NCBI RefSeq assembly: GCF_900141995.1
Contig: NZ_FQZA01000015.1
Coordinates: forward strand, 1 to 64,000
Reading direction: 5' to 3'
DNA: 64,000 nucleotides
Origin: Palleronia salina
GTDB taxonomy: Bacteria; Pseudomonadota; Alphaproteobacteria; Rhodobacterales; Rhodobacteraceae
The notes beneath the pieces were generated by a model. The model worked only from the letters and a program-made list of their open reading frames with translations, made no database searches and had not been told where the DNA came from. Below, piece by piece: positions 8,984 through 17,285 of the stretch. Position 1 is the first letter of the stretch; the number at the start of each line of letters is the position of its first letter. The translations under genes and the position numbers were made by a program.

Positions 8984-10822
8984 ATGTACCGGTCTTCGCA
9001 GGGTCATGCGTTTTCCAGAGAAAATTTGTCGCGACAGAAGGGTGGACGGGCCATAAGGCTCCGGATTTTGGCCACCATCGACCTGCACGGTCATCTGCGG
9101 GCGTTCGACTATGTCGCCGGACGGACGAAAGAGTCCGGTGGCCTCACGTCCCTGGCGCCCGTGATCGAGGCGATGCGCGACGGTCCGTGGCCCAGCATCC
9201 TTGTCGATGCGGGCGATTTCCTGACCGGGACGTTCCTGGCCGACCAGGCGATGGAGCAACCGGATGACGAGGAGAACCCCGTCATCGCCGCGATGAACGC
9301 GTTGCAATATGACGCGGTCGCCCTGGGTAATCACGACATGGACTTCGGGTTGAGGAGCCTTCGGACGGCACTGCGCGAGGCCGATTTTCCAGTCCTCGGG
9401 ACCAACCTGATCGCAGATGAGCCAGCCGGGCCGGTCGTCCGCACGGCGATGGTGACCAGGACGATGCACGGGGACGACGACGGGGAGCGGTCCATTCGGA
9501 TCGGGATCCTGTCTGCTCTTCCGCCTCACACGGTGGCCGAGCTCCGCCATGCCCACACGGACATGGCGGATCTTCGCATGGAGCAGCCGATCGAGGCGCT
9601 GACGCAAGGCCTGGACGATCTCAGATCCATGGGGGCCGACATTTGTCTCGTCCTGTGTCACGAAGGTCCGTCCTATGGCACGTCGAACCGGTCGGATCTG
9701 GTCGAGAACATCGCGGCGCTGGACGGCGTGGACGCCATCGTCATGGGCCATCGGCACGCCGTCTTTCCGGCGGAGGGTGCCCCTTCGGATGGGGATATCG
9801 GCGGGGTGCCTGCGATCATGCCGGGGTGCTACGGTCGTCACCTTGGGTGCATTGACCTGTCGCTGGAATTCGAAGGGAACGGCTGGCGCGTGCTGGGGCA
9901 CCAATCCCGGGTGTACGCGGCCCGCGGCGCCGTCGATACCGATGTGTCGCCCGCATTGCGCGTTCACGCGGTAACCGCGGACGCTCACGCCCGGGCAGAA
10001 GCCTCGGCCGGTCGAATCCTCGGTCGGATGCCGCGACCGGCCACGTCCTACTTTGCCCGCCTCGGGCGCGATCCGGGCACCATGCTCGTGGCGCGCGTCA
10101 TGCGCGACGTGGTGGCCGATGCGTTCCCCGACCTGGACCCGGCATACCTGATCGGGCTGGCGGGGCCGCCCCACACGGGCTGGCAGGGGGGACGCGATTC
10201 CTGGACGAACCTGCCGGCGGGCGAGGTGCGGCTGGCCCAAATGGCCCGGCTTCATCCCTACGCGGAACGGATTTGCGCCGTGACGCTCAGCGGTGACGAC
10301 CTGCGCGCGATCCTGGTGCGCAGTGCGGCCGGGTTCCGGTTCCTGCCGGATCATGCCGACGGGCGGGAAATCGTGAACGACCGGGTCCCGGGGCTCGAAC
10401 TGAGCCTGAGCCCCGATATCGACGTGACCTTCGACCTTTCCAGCGAGCGTCCCAATGGGCGGGTCCGTGACATCCGCGTGCGCGGCCGCGCGCTCGACTT
10501 CGACGCCCGGTACACCGTCGCCATGTCGTTCTTCCGCGCCTGCGGCGGGCGGGCGTGGCCCGGCTGCAGCCAGCAGAAGGTCCGTTACGGCACATTGGGG
10601 ACCGTGCAGTCCGCGCTGGTCGAGCGCGGGCTGGACCTGGTGGACGAATCCCTGTGGCAGCCGTGCTTCACGCTACGCTGGCCCACCACGGTGCGGCCCG
10701 TCTTCACGACCGCGCCCGAGGCCGCGCATGTCCTGGACCTGATCGAGGATCTGGGTCCGGTGACACAGGTCGATGGCGCGGGCGCGCGGGCCCGGTTCCG
10801 GCTGGGCGCCGGCGCCGGTTGA
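8984..10822 (+). CDS. 5'-nucleotidase / cyclic phosphodiesterase-like metallophosphatase
   Basis: This protein has the UshA/CpdB architecture: an N-terminal calcineurin-like phosphoesterase domain with IDLHGH (D33, H35), DAGDFLTG (D78), GNHD (115-118), LCHEG and GHRH, then a C-terminal 5'-nucleotidase domain from about residue 330. It should hydrolyse nucleotides or cyclic nucleotides. Unlike typical periplasmic family members it has no signal peptide. The start is uncertain: the ATG at 8984 gives 612 residues with a poor ribosome-binding site, while homology begins at RLRILATIDLHGH and a TTG at 9068 has AAGG upstream. The stop codon overlaps the promoter of the 4.5S RNA gene. Confidence 0.85.
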   Translation: MYRSSQGHAFSRENLSRQKGGRAIRLRILATIDLHGHLRAFDYVAGRTKESGGLTSLAPVIEAMRDGPWPSILVDAGDFLTGTFLADQAMEQPDDEENPVIAAMNALQYDAVALGNHDMDFGLRSLRTALREADFPVLGTNLIADEPAGPVVRTAMVTRTMHGDDDGERSIRIGILSALPPHTVAELRHAHTDMADLRMEQPIEALTQGLDDLRSMGADICLVLCHEGPSYGTSNRSDLVENIAALDGVDAIVMGHRHAVFPAEGAPSDGDIGGVPAIMPGCYGRHLGCIDLSLEFEGNGWRVLGHQSRVYAARGAVDTDVSPALRVHAVTADAHARAEASAGRILGRMPRPATSYFARLGRDPGTMLVARVMRDVVADAFPDLDPAYLIGLAGPPHTGWQGGRDSWTNLPAGEVRLAQMARLHPYAERICAVTLSGDDLRAILVRSAAGFRFLPDHADGREIVNDRVPGLELSLSPDIDVTFDLSSERPNGRVRDIRVRGRALDFDARYTVAMSFFRACGGRAWPGCSQQKVRYGTLGTVQSALVERGLDLVDESLWQPCFTLRWPTTVRPVFTTAPEAAHVLDLIEDLGPVTQVDGAGARARFRLGAGAG

Positions 10823-10846
10823 ATTCCCCCGCGCGCGCGGTTATCT
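10819..10846 (+). promoter_or_regulatory. Promoter of the 4.5S RNA gene
   Basis: TTGAAT at 10819-10824 and TTATCT at 10841-10846 are separated by 16 bases, and the predicted RNA 5' end lies 5 bases further on. The -35 covers the stop codon of the preceding gene. Confidence 0.6.
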
Positions 10847-10850
10847 GCGG

Positions 10851-10951
10851 GGTCGAGAGGCTGGCGCGGGCAGGCGCCTCGCCAACCCGGTCAGATCCGG
10901 AAGGAAGCAGCCGCAACGAGCCCCGCTTGGGTCGCTGTCCAGCCTCTCACC
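10851..10951 (+). ncRNA. ffs: Signal recognition particle 4.5S RNA
   Basis: This RNA scaffolds Ffh and guides membrane-protein targeting through FtsY. The ends pair as GAGAGGCTGG (10855-10864) with CCAGCCTCTC (10939-10948), giving a long hairpin. The apical Ffh-binding region is present at about 10891-10910 as CAGATCCGGAAGGAAGCAGC, with the invariant GGAAG and AGCA elements. Its position upstream of dnaX is the usual one in alphaproteobacteria. The receptor gene ftsY is also in the window at 36694. Confidence 0.95.
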
Positions 10952-11095
10952 CACTTCTCCTGACAATATGGGCCGCATCGGCCGTCGCGGTCCCTGGTCC
11001 AATCGCTCGGCCCGCCAAGCCGGGAAGCTGGGCGTGCGTCGCGCAAATCGCCGGACCGCATGGCGTCGCGTCCCAACGGCGCTATCCTCCCTGCG

Positions 11096-11479
11096 ATGAG
11101 CGACAAGAACCAGATGGCGCGGGATCGGACCCAATGGGCCGAGGACCGGACGGACTGGGCCGAGGATCGGACTGTTCTGGCGGCCGAGCGGACTTATGCC
11201 GGCTGGGTGCGCACCGGGCTGACGACCATGGTGGTGGCCATCGCTCTGCAGGGAGTGTTCGGCCCGGCCGAGCCGACCTGGCTGCCGAAAGCTGTCGCGT
11301 CGGTCTTCATCTTCGCGGCGCTGTGCATCTTTTTGGCAGGATGGTCCGAAGCCCGGATCAACCACGGCAATTTCACGACCCGCGATGCCCGTTGCCAGCC
11401 GGTGTGGCGCTTGCACCTCCTGACCGTCGTGCTCTGCGCCGGGACGGTATTCACATGCGTCGTGCTCTGGCTGCTCTAG
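11096..11479 (+). CDS. DUF202 (YidH-type) membrane protein
   Basis: The 127-residue protein has a polar N-terminus with tandem RT-W heptads (DRTQWAEDRTDWAEDRT), the DUF202 signature LAAERTYAGWVRTGLT, and three hydrophobic segments. DUF202 proteins are small inner-membrane proteins of unknown function. The ATG at 11096 starts the family domain cleanly, though no strong ribosome-binding site is visible; an in-frame ATG at 11060 is an alternative. It sits between ffs and dnaX, interrupting the usual direct adjacency. Confidence 0.8.
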   Translation: MSDKNQMARDRTQWAEDRTDWAEDRTVLAAERTYAGWVRTGLTTMVVAIALQGVFGPAEPTWLPKAVASVFIFAALCIFLAGWSEARINHGNFTTRDARCQPVWRLHLLTVVLCAGTVFTCVVLWLL

Positions 11480-11528
11480 GCCAAGGGCGCTAGGCTGGCG
11501 GCTCACATCCCGACTCGACCGAGAGCCC

Positions 11529-13283
11529 ATGACCGACCAGCCCGCCTACCAGGTGCTTGCCCGCAAATACCGCCCCCAGACCTTCGCCGACCTGATCGGG
11601 CAGGATGCGATGGTGCGCACGCTGGAGAACGCGTTCAAGGCGGACCGCATCGCGCAGGCCTTCATGATGACGGGCATCCGCGGCACCGGGAAGACGACCA
11701 CCGCGCGGATCATCGCCAAGGGCATGAACTGCATCGGTCCCGAGGGGCAGGGCGGGCCGACCACCACCCCTTGTGGCCAATGCGAGCCCTGCATCGCCAT
11801 CGCGAAGGGCACCCACGTGGACGTGATGGAGATGGACGGCGCGTCGCAGACCGGCATCAACGACATCCGCGACAACGTGTTGAACTCGGTGCAGTACGCG
11901 CCCGCCTCGGCGCGCTACAAGATCTACATCATCGACGAGGTCCACATGCTGTCGAACAGCGCGTTCAACGCGCTGCTGAAGACGCTGGAAGAGCCGCCCG
12001 CCCACGTGAAGTTCATCTTCGCCACGACCGAGATCCGCAAGGTGCCGGTCACCGTCCTGTCGCGCTGTCAGCGGTTCGACCTGCGCCGGATCGAGCCAGA
12101 GGTCATGCTGGCGCACCTGCGCGGCATCGCCGACCGTGAGGGGGCCGAGATCGGCGCCGATGCGCTGGGCCTGATCGTGCGCGCCGCCGAAGGGTCGGTG
12201 CGCGATGCGCTGTCGCTGATGGACCAGGCGATCTCCCACGGGGCGGGCGAGACCACCGCCGAGGCGGTGCGCGCCATGCTGGGGCTGGCCGACAGGGGCC
12301 GGGTGCTCGACCTCTTCGACACGATCATGCGCGGCGACGCGGCCGGTGCGCTGGCCGAGATCGCGGGGCAATACGCCGACGGGGCCGACCCGCTGGCCGT
12401 GCTGCGCGACCTGGCCGAGATCACCCATTGGCTCAGCGTCATCAAGATCACGCCGGACGCGGCCGAGGATCCGACCGTGGGCCCCGACGAGCGTGACCGC
12501 GGCCGCCGCATGGCCGAAGCCCTGTCCATGCGGGTGCTGACCCGCAGCTGGCAGATGCTGCTGAAGGCGCTGGAAGAGGTCGCGGCCGCCCCCAACGCCA
12601 TGATGGCGGCCGAGATGGCGATCATTCGCCTGACCCACGTGTCCGACCTGCCGCCGCCCGAGGACCTGCTGAAGAAGTTGCAGGACGGCCCGCCCGCCGG
12701 TGCGCCCGCACCGGGCCCCGCGGCGCCCGCGCCGGCCCCCGCCGGGCCCTCGGCCTCGGCGCCGCACACGAACGGCGGATCGGCGCCGCGCGGCGGTGGC
12801 GGGTCCGGCGGCGCCGTCACGGCGCTGGCCGCCGACACGGACGCGCTGGCGCGGTTCGCCACGTTCGAACAGGTCGTCGCGCTGATCCGTTTCAACCGCG
12901 ACGCCAAGCTGCTGATCGATGTCGAAACCGGCGTGAGGCTGGTCCGCTACAGCCCCGGCCGGATCGAGGTCGCGCCCACCGACGCCGCGCCGCGAGACCT
13001 GGCCGCGCGGCTGTCGCAACGCCTGCAAACCTGGACCGGCGCGCGCTGGGCGGTGTCGGTCGTCGCCGAAGGCGGCGCGCCGACCATCGCCGAGGAGCGC
13101 GACCGCGAGCGGCTGGAGCTCGAGGCCAGGGCCGAGGCGCACCCCTTGATGCAGGCGGTGCGCGCGCGCTTTCCCGAGGCCAAGATCCTCGAGATCCGGT
13201 CGGCCGCGCAGATCGCGGCCGAGGCCGCAGCCGAGGCCCTGCCCGAGGTCGAGGACGAATGGGATCCCTTCGCCGAGGATTGA
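11529..13283 (+). CDS. dnaX: DNA polymerase III subunit gamma/tau
   Basis: DnaX is the clamp-loader ATPase subunit. The 584-residue protein carries Walker A GIRGTGKTTT at 49-58, a zinc module with C68, C82, C85 and C88, Walker B IIDEVHM, and the SRC sensor motif. Domain III follows, then a Pro/Ala/Gly-rich linker (about 390-430) and a C-terminal domain that would bind the polymerase and helicase in tau. I see no A-rich slippery site of the E. coli type, so a gamma form by frameshifting is not indicated. It leads the dnaX-ybaB-recR cluster. Confidence 0.97.
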   Translation: MTDQPAYQVLARKYRPQTFADLIGQDAMVRTLENAFKADRIAQAFMMTGIRGTGKTTTARIIAKGMNCIGPEGQGGPTTTPCGQCEPCIAIAKGTHVDVMEMDGASQTGINDIRDNVLNSVQYAPASARYKIYIIDEVHMLSNSAFNALLKTLEEPPAHVKFIFATTEIRKVPVTVLSRCQRFDLRRIEPEVMLAHLRGIADREGAEIGADALGLIVRAAEGSVRDALSLMDQAISHGAGETTAEAVRAMLGLADRGRVLDLFDTIMRGDAAGALAEIAGQYADGADPLAVLRDLAEITHWLSVIKITPDAAEDPTVGPDERDRGRRMAEALSMRVLTRSWQMLLKALEEVAAAPNAMMAAEMAIIRLTHVSDLPPPEDLLKKLQDGPPAGAPAPGPAAPAPAPAGPSASAPHTNGGSAPRGGGGSGGAVTALAADTDALARFATFEQVVALIRFNRDAKLLIDVETGVRLVRYSPGRIEVAPTDAAPRDLAARLSQRLQTWTGARWAVSVVAEGGAPTIAEERDRERLELEARAEAHPLMQAVRARFPEAKILEIRSAAQIAAEAAAEALPEVEDEWDPFAED

Positions 13284-13382
13284 GCGGCCGCGCGCCCGCT
13301 TTCGCGCGGCGCATGCCTTGCGATGCGGCAAGACGCTTCGTATCTGTGATTGAACGCAAGATCCCGAGGCAGGAGTGACAGG

Positions 13383-13727
13383 ATGTTCAAAGGCATGGGC
13401 GGATTGGGCGACATGGCCAAGATGATGGCCGCCGCCAAGGATATGCAGGGCAAGATGGAGAACCTGCAGGAAGAGCTTCGCACCATCACCATCACCGGCG
13501 AATCCGGCGCGGGCCTCGTCAAGGCGACCGCCACCGCCAAGGGCGAGCTGACGGCGCTGGACATCGATCCGTCGATCTTCAATCCCGACGAGAAAGAGGT
13601 CGTCGAGGACCTGATTCTCGCCGCCATCAAGGACGCGCAGCTGAAAGCCTCCGAGCGCAGCCAGCAGGAGATGCAGAAGCTGACCGAAGGCCTGGGCCTG
13701 CCGCCGGGCATGAAGCTGCCCTTCTGA
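13383..13727 (+). CDS. ybaB: YbaB/EbfC nucleoid-associated protein
   Basis: This 114-residue DNA-binding protein has the family layout: a Met/Gly-rich start, a helical region ending [13 protein letters not shown], the central sheet with ATAKGEL, and a C-terminal helix with [20 protein letters not shown]. It binds DNA as a dimer and is nearly always found between dnaX and recR, as here. The start at 13383 follows AGGAG; the longer frame is not supported. Confidence 0.95.
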   Translation: MFKGMGGLGDMAKMMAAAKDMQGKMENLQEELRTITITGESGAGLVKATATAKGELTALDIDPSIFNPDEKEVVEDLILAAIKDAQLKASERSQQEMQKLTEGLGLPPGMKLPF

Positions 13728-13731
13728 TCAC

Positions 13732-14331
13732 GTGGCGGGCGCGGGCGAGGATGTTCAGGCTCTGATCGACCTGATGGCGCGGCTGCCGGGACTTGGGCCG
13801 CGCTCGGCCCGGCGTGCGGTGCTCCACCTCATCAAGAAGCGTGGCCAGCTCATGCGCCCGCTGGCGCAAAGCATGGCCGAGGTCGCCGACCGCGTGCGCC
13901 CCTGCATCAATTGCGGCAATATCGGCACCGAAGAGCTTTGCGCGATCTGCCAGTCCGAGAAGCGGACCACCGGCGAAATCTGCGTGGTCGAGGACGTGGC
14001 CGATCTGTGGGCGATGGAGCGGGGCGGCGCCTTTCGCGGCCGTTATCACGTCCTGGGTGGCACCCTGTCGGCGCTGGATGCCGTGGGCCCCGAGGATCTG
14101 CGCATTCCCCACCTCATGGACCGCATCGCGGCGGATGGCGTGACCGAGGTCATCCTGGCGCTGAACGCCACGGTCGACGGGCAGACGACGGCCCATTACA
14201 TCGCGGACCAGTTGCAGGGGCGCGGTGTCACCGTCACGTCGCTGGCCCAGGGCGTGCCCATCGGCGGCGAGCTGGACTACCTCGACGACGGCACGATTGG
14301 CGCGGCCCTGCGCGCGCGGAAGCAAATCTAG
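13732..14331 (+). CDS. recR: Recombination mediator RecR
   Basis: RecR works with RecF and RecO to load RecA at gaps. The 199-residue protein shows the N-terminal helix-hairpin-helix ([19 protein letters not shown]), a zinc finger (CINCGN and CAIC), and a Toprim domain with [14 protein letters not shown] and GGTLSALD. It begins with GTG 4 bases after ybaB, consistent with translational coupling; no separate strong ribosome-binding site is visible. Confidence 0.96.
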   Translation: MAGAGEDVQALIDLMARLPGLGPRSARRAVLHLIKKRGQLMRPLAQSMAEVADRVRPCINCGNIGTEELCAICQSEKRTTGEICVVEDVADLWAMERGGAFRGRYHVLGGTLSALDAVGPEDLRIPHLMDRIAADGVTEVILALNATVDGQTTAHYIADQLQGRGVTVTSLAQGVPIGGELDYLDDGTIGAALRARKQI

Positions 14332-14438
14332 CGAAATTCGGCCATATCTTGGTGAATCTTCCCGCCTATCCACAAGAACCGTGGAATCAGGCCCCAGTTA
14401 GTCCTTTACAGGTGACCGCCCTTCCCACACCATGTTGT

Positions 14439-14470
14439 CAAGGACAGGCGAAAAAAAACCGCCGTCCTTG
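14439..14470. other. Hairpin with poly-A loop between recR and the YbjN gene
   Basis: CAAGGACAGGCG (14439-14450) pairs with CGCCGTCCTTG (14460-14470) through 11 bp with one bulged A, around a loop of eight A residues plus C. No T-run follows on either strand. It lies about 60 bases before the YbjN gene start in the only sizeable non-coding gap (199 bases) of this region. Confidence 0.35.
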
Positions 14471-14530
14471 CACAGGCACCAGCCAAAGCGGCCCGCAAGA
14501 GGCCCGCGGCATAATAAACATGAGGGCGCC

Positions 14531-15034
14531 ATGGCACTGAGCGAGCAGTATTTCCAGAGCGACGAGCTGGATCCGATCGATATCGTCGAACACCTTGCCG
14601 AGTATCACGAGTGGGAATTCGACCGCGTGGCCGATGACCAGATCGCGATGATGGTACAGGGGCAATGGCGCAGCTATTCGCTGACGCTGGCCTGGTCGCC
14701 GCAGGACGAGACGCTGCGCCTGATCTGCACCTTCGAGATGGAGCCGCCCGAGGATCGCCTGCCGGCAATCTACGAGGTGCTGAACGGCGCCAACGACAAC
14801 ATCTGGGCGGGCGCCTTCACCTACTGGCGCGAACCGCGCCTGATGGTCTTCCGCTACGGCCTGGTCCTGTCGGGCGGGCAATCGGCCACGCCCGAGCAGA
14901 TCGACCGCATGATCGGCGCCGCCGTCGCCGCTTCCGAGCGGTTCTACCCGGCGTTCCAGCTGGTGGGGTGGGGCGGCCGCGCGCCCGACGACGCGCTGCA
15001 GATCGCCATTGCCGAGGCGTTCGGCCGGGCCTGA
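14531..15034 (+). CDS. YbjN domain-containing protein
   Basis: The 167-residue protein matches the YbjN family, which is related to type III secretion chaperone folds. It contains a compact alpha/beta domain with SLTLAWSPQDETLRLICTFE and EVLNGANDNIWAGAFTYW. Family members affect motility and stress phenotypes in enterobacteria, but no molecular activity is settled. The ATG at 14531 follows GAGGG. A long stem-loop lies just downstream. Confidence 0.85.
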   Translation: MALSEQYFQSDELDPIDIVEHLAEYHEWEFDRVADDQIAMMVQGQWRSYSLTLAWSPQDETLRLICTFEMEPPEDRLPAIYEVLNGANDNIWAGAFTYWREPRLMVFRYGLVLSGGQSATPEQIDRMIGAAVAASERFYPAFQLVGWGGRAPDDALQIAIAEAFGRA

Positions 15035-15043
15035 TCCGCCAAC

Positions 15044-15076
15044 ACGGGCGGGCGCCGGGGCCGGCGCCGCGCCCGT
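15044..15076 (+). terminator. GC-rich hairpin, possible terminator of the YbjN gene
   Basis: ACGGGCG plus GGCGCCGG pair with CCGGCGCC plus CGCCCGT around a GG loop with one unpaired G, ten bases after the YbjN stop. There is no U-run, so termination would be weak or rho-assisted. Confidence 0.4.
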
Positions 15077-15154
15077 TCCGACCTGACTGTTCCCCGAAAC
15101 GACAGCCCCGCCGTTGCCCCGACCGGGCGCGCGGGGTTGATTGCGCTGACCGTC

Positions 15155-15189
15155 GCGGCATGTTCTGTCACGCAATGACAGAATGCCGC
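15155..15189 (+). promoter_or_regulatory. Long inverted repeat in the proC leader
   Basis: GCGGCA and TTCTGTCA, separated by two bulged bases, pair perfectly with TGACAGAA and TGCCGC around a CGCAA loop: 14 paired bases in 35. The repeat ends 2-3 bases before the AGGAAAGGGG ribosome-binding region and about 20 bases before the proC ATG. It could be an operator on DNA or a leader hairpin that affects translation. The sequence gives no T-run. Confidence 0.5.
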
Positions 15190-15208
15190 AGACAGGAAAG
15201 GGGCCGCC

Positions 15209-16012
15209 ATGAATCTGGACGATCTAAAGAAACGGGGACTGGTTCTGCTGGGCTGCGGCAAGATGGGGTCGGCCATGCTGGAAGGCTGGCTGGCGGGCAG
15301 CCTGTCGCCCTCGGATGTCTGGGTGATCGACCCCAAGCCGTCGGACTGGTTGCAATCGCTGGACGGGCTGCACCTGAACGAGGATCTTCCCGAAGCGCCC
15401 GCCATGGTCCTGGTGGCGGTGAAGCCGCAGATGATGGGCGACGCGCTGCCGCAGATGCGCGCGCTGGGCGACGGTGAAACCGTGTTCCTGTCGGTGGCGG
15501 CGGGCACCCCGATCAGCGCGTTCGAGGATGCGCTGGGCGCCGCGACGCCGGTGATCCGCGCCATGCCGAACACCCCCGCCGCCGTGGGCCGCGGGATCAC
15601 GGCGCTGGTCGCCAACGAGCGCGGAGAGCCCTCGCTGGCGCTGGCCGAGGACCTGTTGCAGGCGGTGGGCCAGACCGTCCGGCTCGACAGCGAGGACCAG
15701 ATGGATGCCGTGACCGGCGTGTCCGGCTCCGGCCCGGCCTACGTGTTCCACATGATCGAAAGCCTCGCCAAGGCGGGCGAGGCGCAGGGCCTGTCGCCCG
15801 ACCTGGCCATGGCGCTGGCCAAGGCGACCGTCGGCGGCGCCGGGCACCTGGCCGAGAACAGCCCCAAGGACCCCGGCCAGCTGCGCGTCGACGTGACCTC
15901 GCCCAACGGGACGACCCAGGCGGGTCTGGATGTGCTCATGGGCGAACTGCCCGACCTGATGGAGCGCACGGTGAAGGCGGCCGCCGACCGCTCGCGCGAG
16001 CTGAAGGGATGA
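15209..16012 (+). CDS. proC: Pyrroline-5-carboxylate reductase
   Basis: ProC makes proline from 1-pyrroline-5-carboxylate using NAD(P)H. The 267-residue protein has the N-terminal Rossmann motif LLGCGKMGSAM, VAVKPQMM, the MPNTPAAVG motif near residue 115, and the C-terminal signature VTGVSGSGPAYVF followed by the conserved QLRVDVTSPNGTTQAGL. Length is normal. The ATG overlaps no other gene and follows AGGAAAGGGG. It overlaps csaA by 4 bases, and csaA overlaps the dehydrogenase, so the three form a tight operon. Confidence 0.96.
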   Translation: MNLDDLKKRGLVLLGCGKMGSAMLEGWLAGSLSPSDVWVIDPKPSDWLQSLDGLHLNEDLPEAPAMVLVAVKPQMMGDALPQMRALGDGETVFLSVAAGTPISAFEDALGAATPVIRAMPNTPAAVGRGITALVANERGEPSLALAEDLLQAVGQTVRLDSEDQMDAVTGVSGSGPAYVFHMIESLAKAGEAQGLSPDLAMALAKATVGGAGHLAENSPKDPGQLRVDVTSPNGTTQAGLDVLMGELPDLMERTVKAAADRSRELKG

Positions 16013-16344
16013 CCGAGGCGAGCTTCGCCGATTTCCAGAAGCTCGACATCCGGGTGGGGCGCATCACCCGGGCCGAACCGTTCCCCGAGGCGCGGAAGCC
16101 GGCGATCAAGCTTTGGGTCGAATTCGGCGCGTTGGGTGAGCGCAAGAGCTCGGCGCAGCTCACCCGCCACTACACGCCCGAGGGGCTCGTCGGTCGGCAG
16201 GTGATGGCGGTCGTGAATTTTCCGCCGCGCCAGATCGGACCCGTCATGTCCGAGATCCTGGTGCTGGGCGTGCCGGATGAAGACGGCGAGGTCGTGTTGC
16301 TGGCCCCGGATCGGGATGTGCCATTGGGAGGGCGGATGTTTTGA
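16009..16344 (+). CDS. csaA: CsaA-like tRNA-binding protein
   Basis: The 111-residue protein is a free-standing OB-fold tRNA-binding domain of the EMAPII/CsaA type. It opens with FADFQKLDIRVGRITRAEPF and ends with VLLAPDRDVPLGGRMF, the standard CsaA termini. CsaA binds tRNA and has been reported as a chaperone-like factor. It overlaps proC by ATGA and the next gene through its stop codon. Confidence 0.93.
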   Translation: MTEASFADFQKLDIRVGRITRAEPFPEARKPAIKLWVEFGALGERKSSAQLTRHYTPEGLVGRQVMAVVNFPPRQIGPVMSEILVLGVPDEDGEVVLLAPDRDVPLGGRMF

Positions 16345-17285
16345 AAAAACTGTTCATTAGCAGATGGCTGCCGGACGAAACGCATGCAAAGCTTGAAGCC
16401 ATTTTCGACGTCACCCACGTGGACCGGCCGCTGACGCCCGAGGCCGCGCGCGAGCGGATGGCCGAGTTCGACGCCATGCTCTGCTGCATCGGCGACGACC
16501 TTTCCGAGGCGGCGTTCGAGGGCGATCCCCGCTGCCGGCTGATCGCGAATTACGGCGTCGGCTTCAACCACATCGCGGTCGAGGCGGCGCGGGCGAAGGG
16601 CATCACCGTCACGAACACCCCCGGCGCCGTCACGGACGGCACGGCCGACATCGCCATGACCCTGATCCTGATGACCCGCCGTCGCGCGGGCGAAGGCGAG
16701 CGGCTGCTCCGCCGCGGCGAGTGGGAGGGCTGGCACCCCGGCGCGCTGCTGGGCGAGAAGGTCACCGGTGCGCATCTGGGCATCGTTGGGATGGGCCGCA
16801 TCGGCAAGGCCATCGCCGCCCGCTGTCACCAAGGCTTCGGGATGGAGGTGTCGTTCTACAACCGCTCGCGCGTCGAAGATCCCGGGGTTCCCGCCACGCA
16901 GGTCGAGGACCTGAAGGACCTCGCGAGCCGCGTCGACATTCTCGTCCTGGCCGTGCCCGCGTCACCGCAGACGCATCACCTGATCGATGCCGAGGTGCTG
17001 GGTGCCATGCGCCCCGATGCCTGCCTGGTGAATATCGCCCGCGGCGACGTGGTGGACGAGTCCGCCCTGATCGAGGTGTTGGAACGCGGCGGCATCGCCG
17101 GTGCGGGGCTGGATGTCTACGAGCACGAACCGCACGTGCCGGACGCGCTGAAGTGCATGGAGCGGGTCACCCTGCTGCCGCATATGGGCACCTCGGTGAT
17201 GGACGTGCGGCTGATCATGGGCGAGGTGATCCTCGAGGATCTGCGCGCCTTCGCGGAAGGGCGCGAGCCGCCCCACGCGCTCTAG
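16341..17285 (+). CDS. D-isomer-specific 2-hydroxyacid dehydrogenase
   Basis: This 314-residue NAD(P)-dependent oxidoreductase probably reduces a 2-keto acid such as glyoxylate or hydroxypyruvate. The nucleotide fold is marked by GIVGMGRIGKAIAARCHQGF near residues 147-166. The catalytic residues are in NIARGD (Arg), GLDVYEHEP (Glu) and LLPHMGT (His). Translation starts at a TTG that overlaps the csaA stop, with GGGAGGG upstream. The exact substrate is open. Its stop codon shares a CTAG tetranucleotide with the converging tdk stop. Confidence 0.9.
   Translation: MKKLFISRWLPDETHAKLEAIFDVTHVDRPLTPEAARERMAEFDAMLCCIGDDLSEAAFEGDPRCRLIANYGVGFNHIAVEAARAKGITVTNTPGAVTDGTADIAMTLILMTRRRAGEGERLLRRGEWEGWHPGALLGEKVTGAHLGIVGMGRIGKAIAARCHQGFGMEVSFYNRSRVEDPGVPATQVEDLKDLASRVDILVLAVPASPQTHHLIDAEVLGAMRPDACLVNIARGDVVDESALIEVLERGGIAGAGLDVYEHEPHVPDALKCMERVTLLPHMGTSVMDVRLIMGEVILEDLRAFAEGREPPHAL

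Noticed and set aside
8874-9056. Small open frame MRRIASVSERLHTS between nudC and the phosphatase
   Set aside because: No homology pattern, overlaps the start of the phosphatase in another frame, and runs across the inverted repeat. More likely regulatory DNA.
11529-13283. Programmed frameshift in dnaX
   Set aside because: No A-AAA-AAG type slippery heptamer with a downstream stop is visible; the nearest AAG-AAG stretch near 12670 lacks the required form.
11490-13331. Open frame of 613 codons opposite dnaX
   Set aside because: Same mirror effect; it contains no recognisable domain, and dnaX is certain on the plus strand.
14368-14378. DnaA-box-like CTATCCACA and a possible origin near recR
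   Set aside because: Only one near-match is present, without AT-rich DNA, clustering or origin genes.
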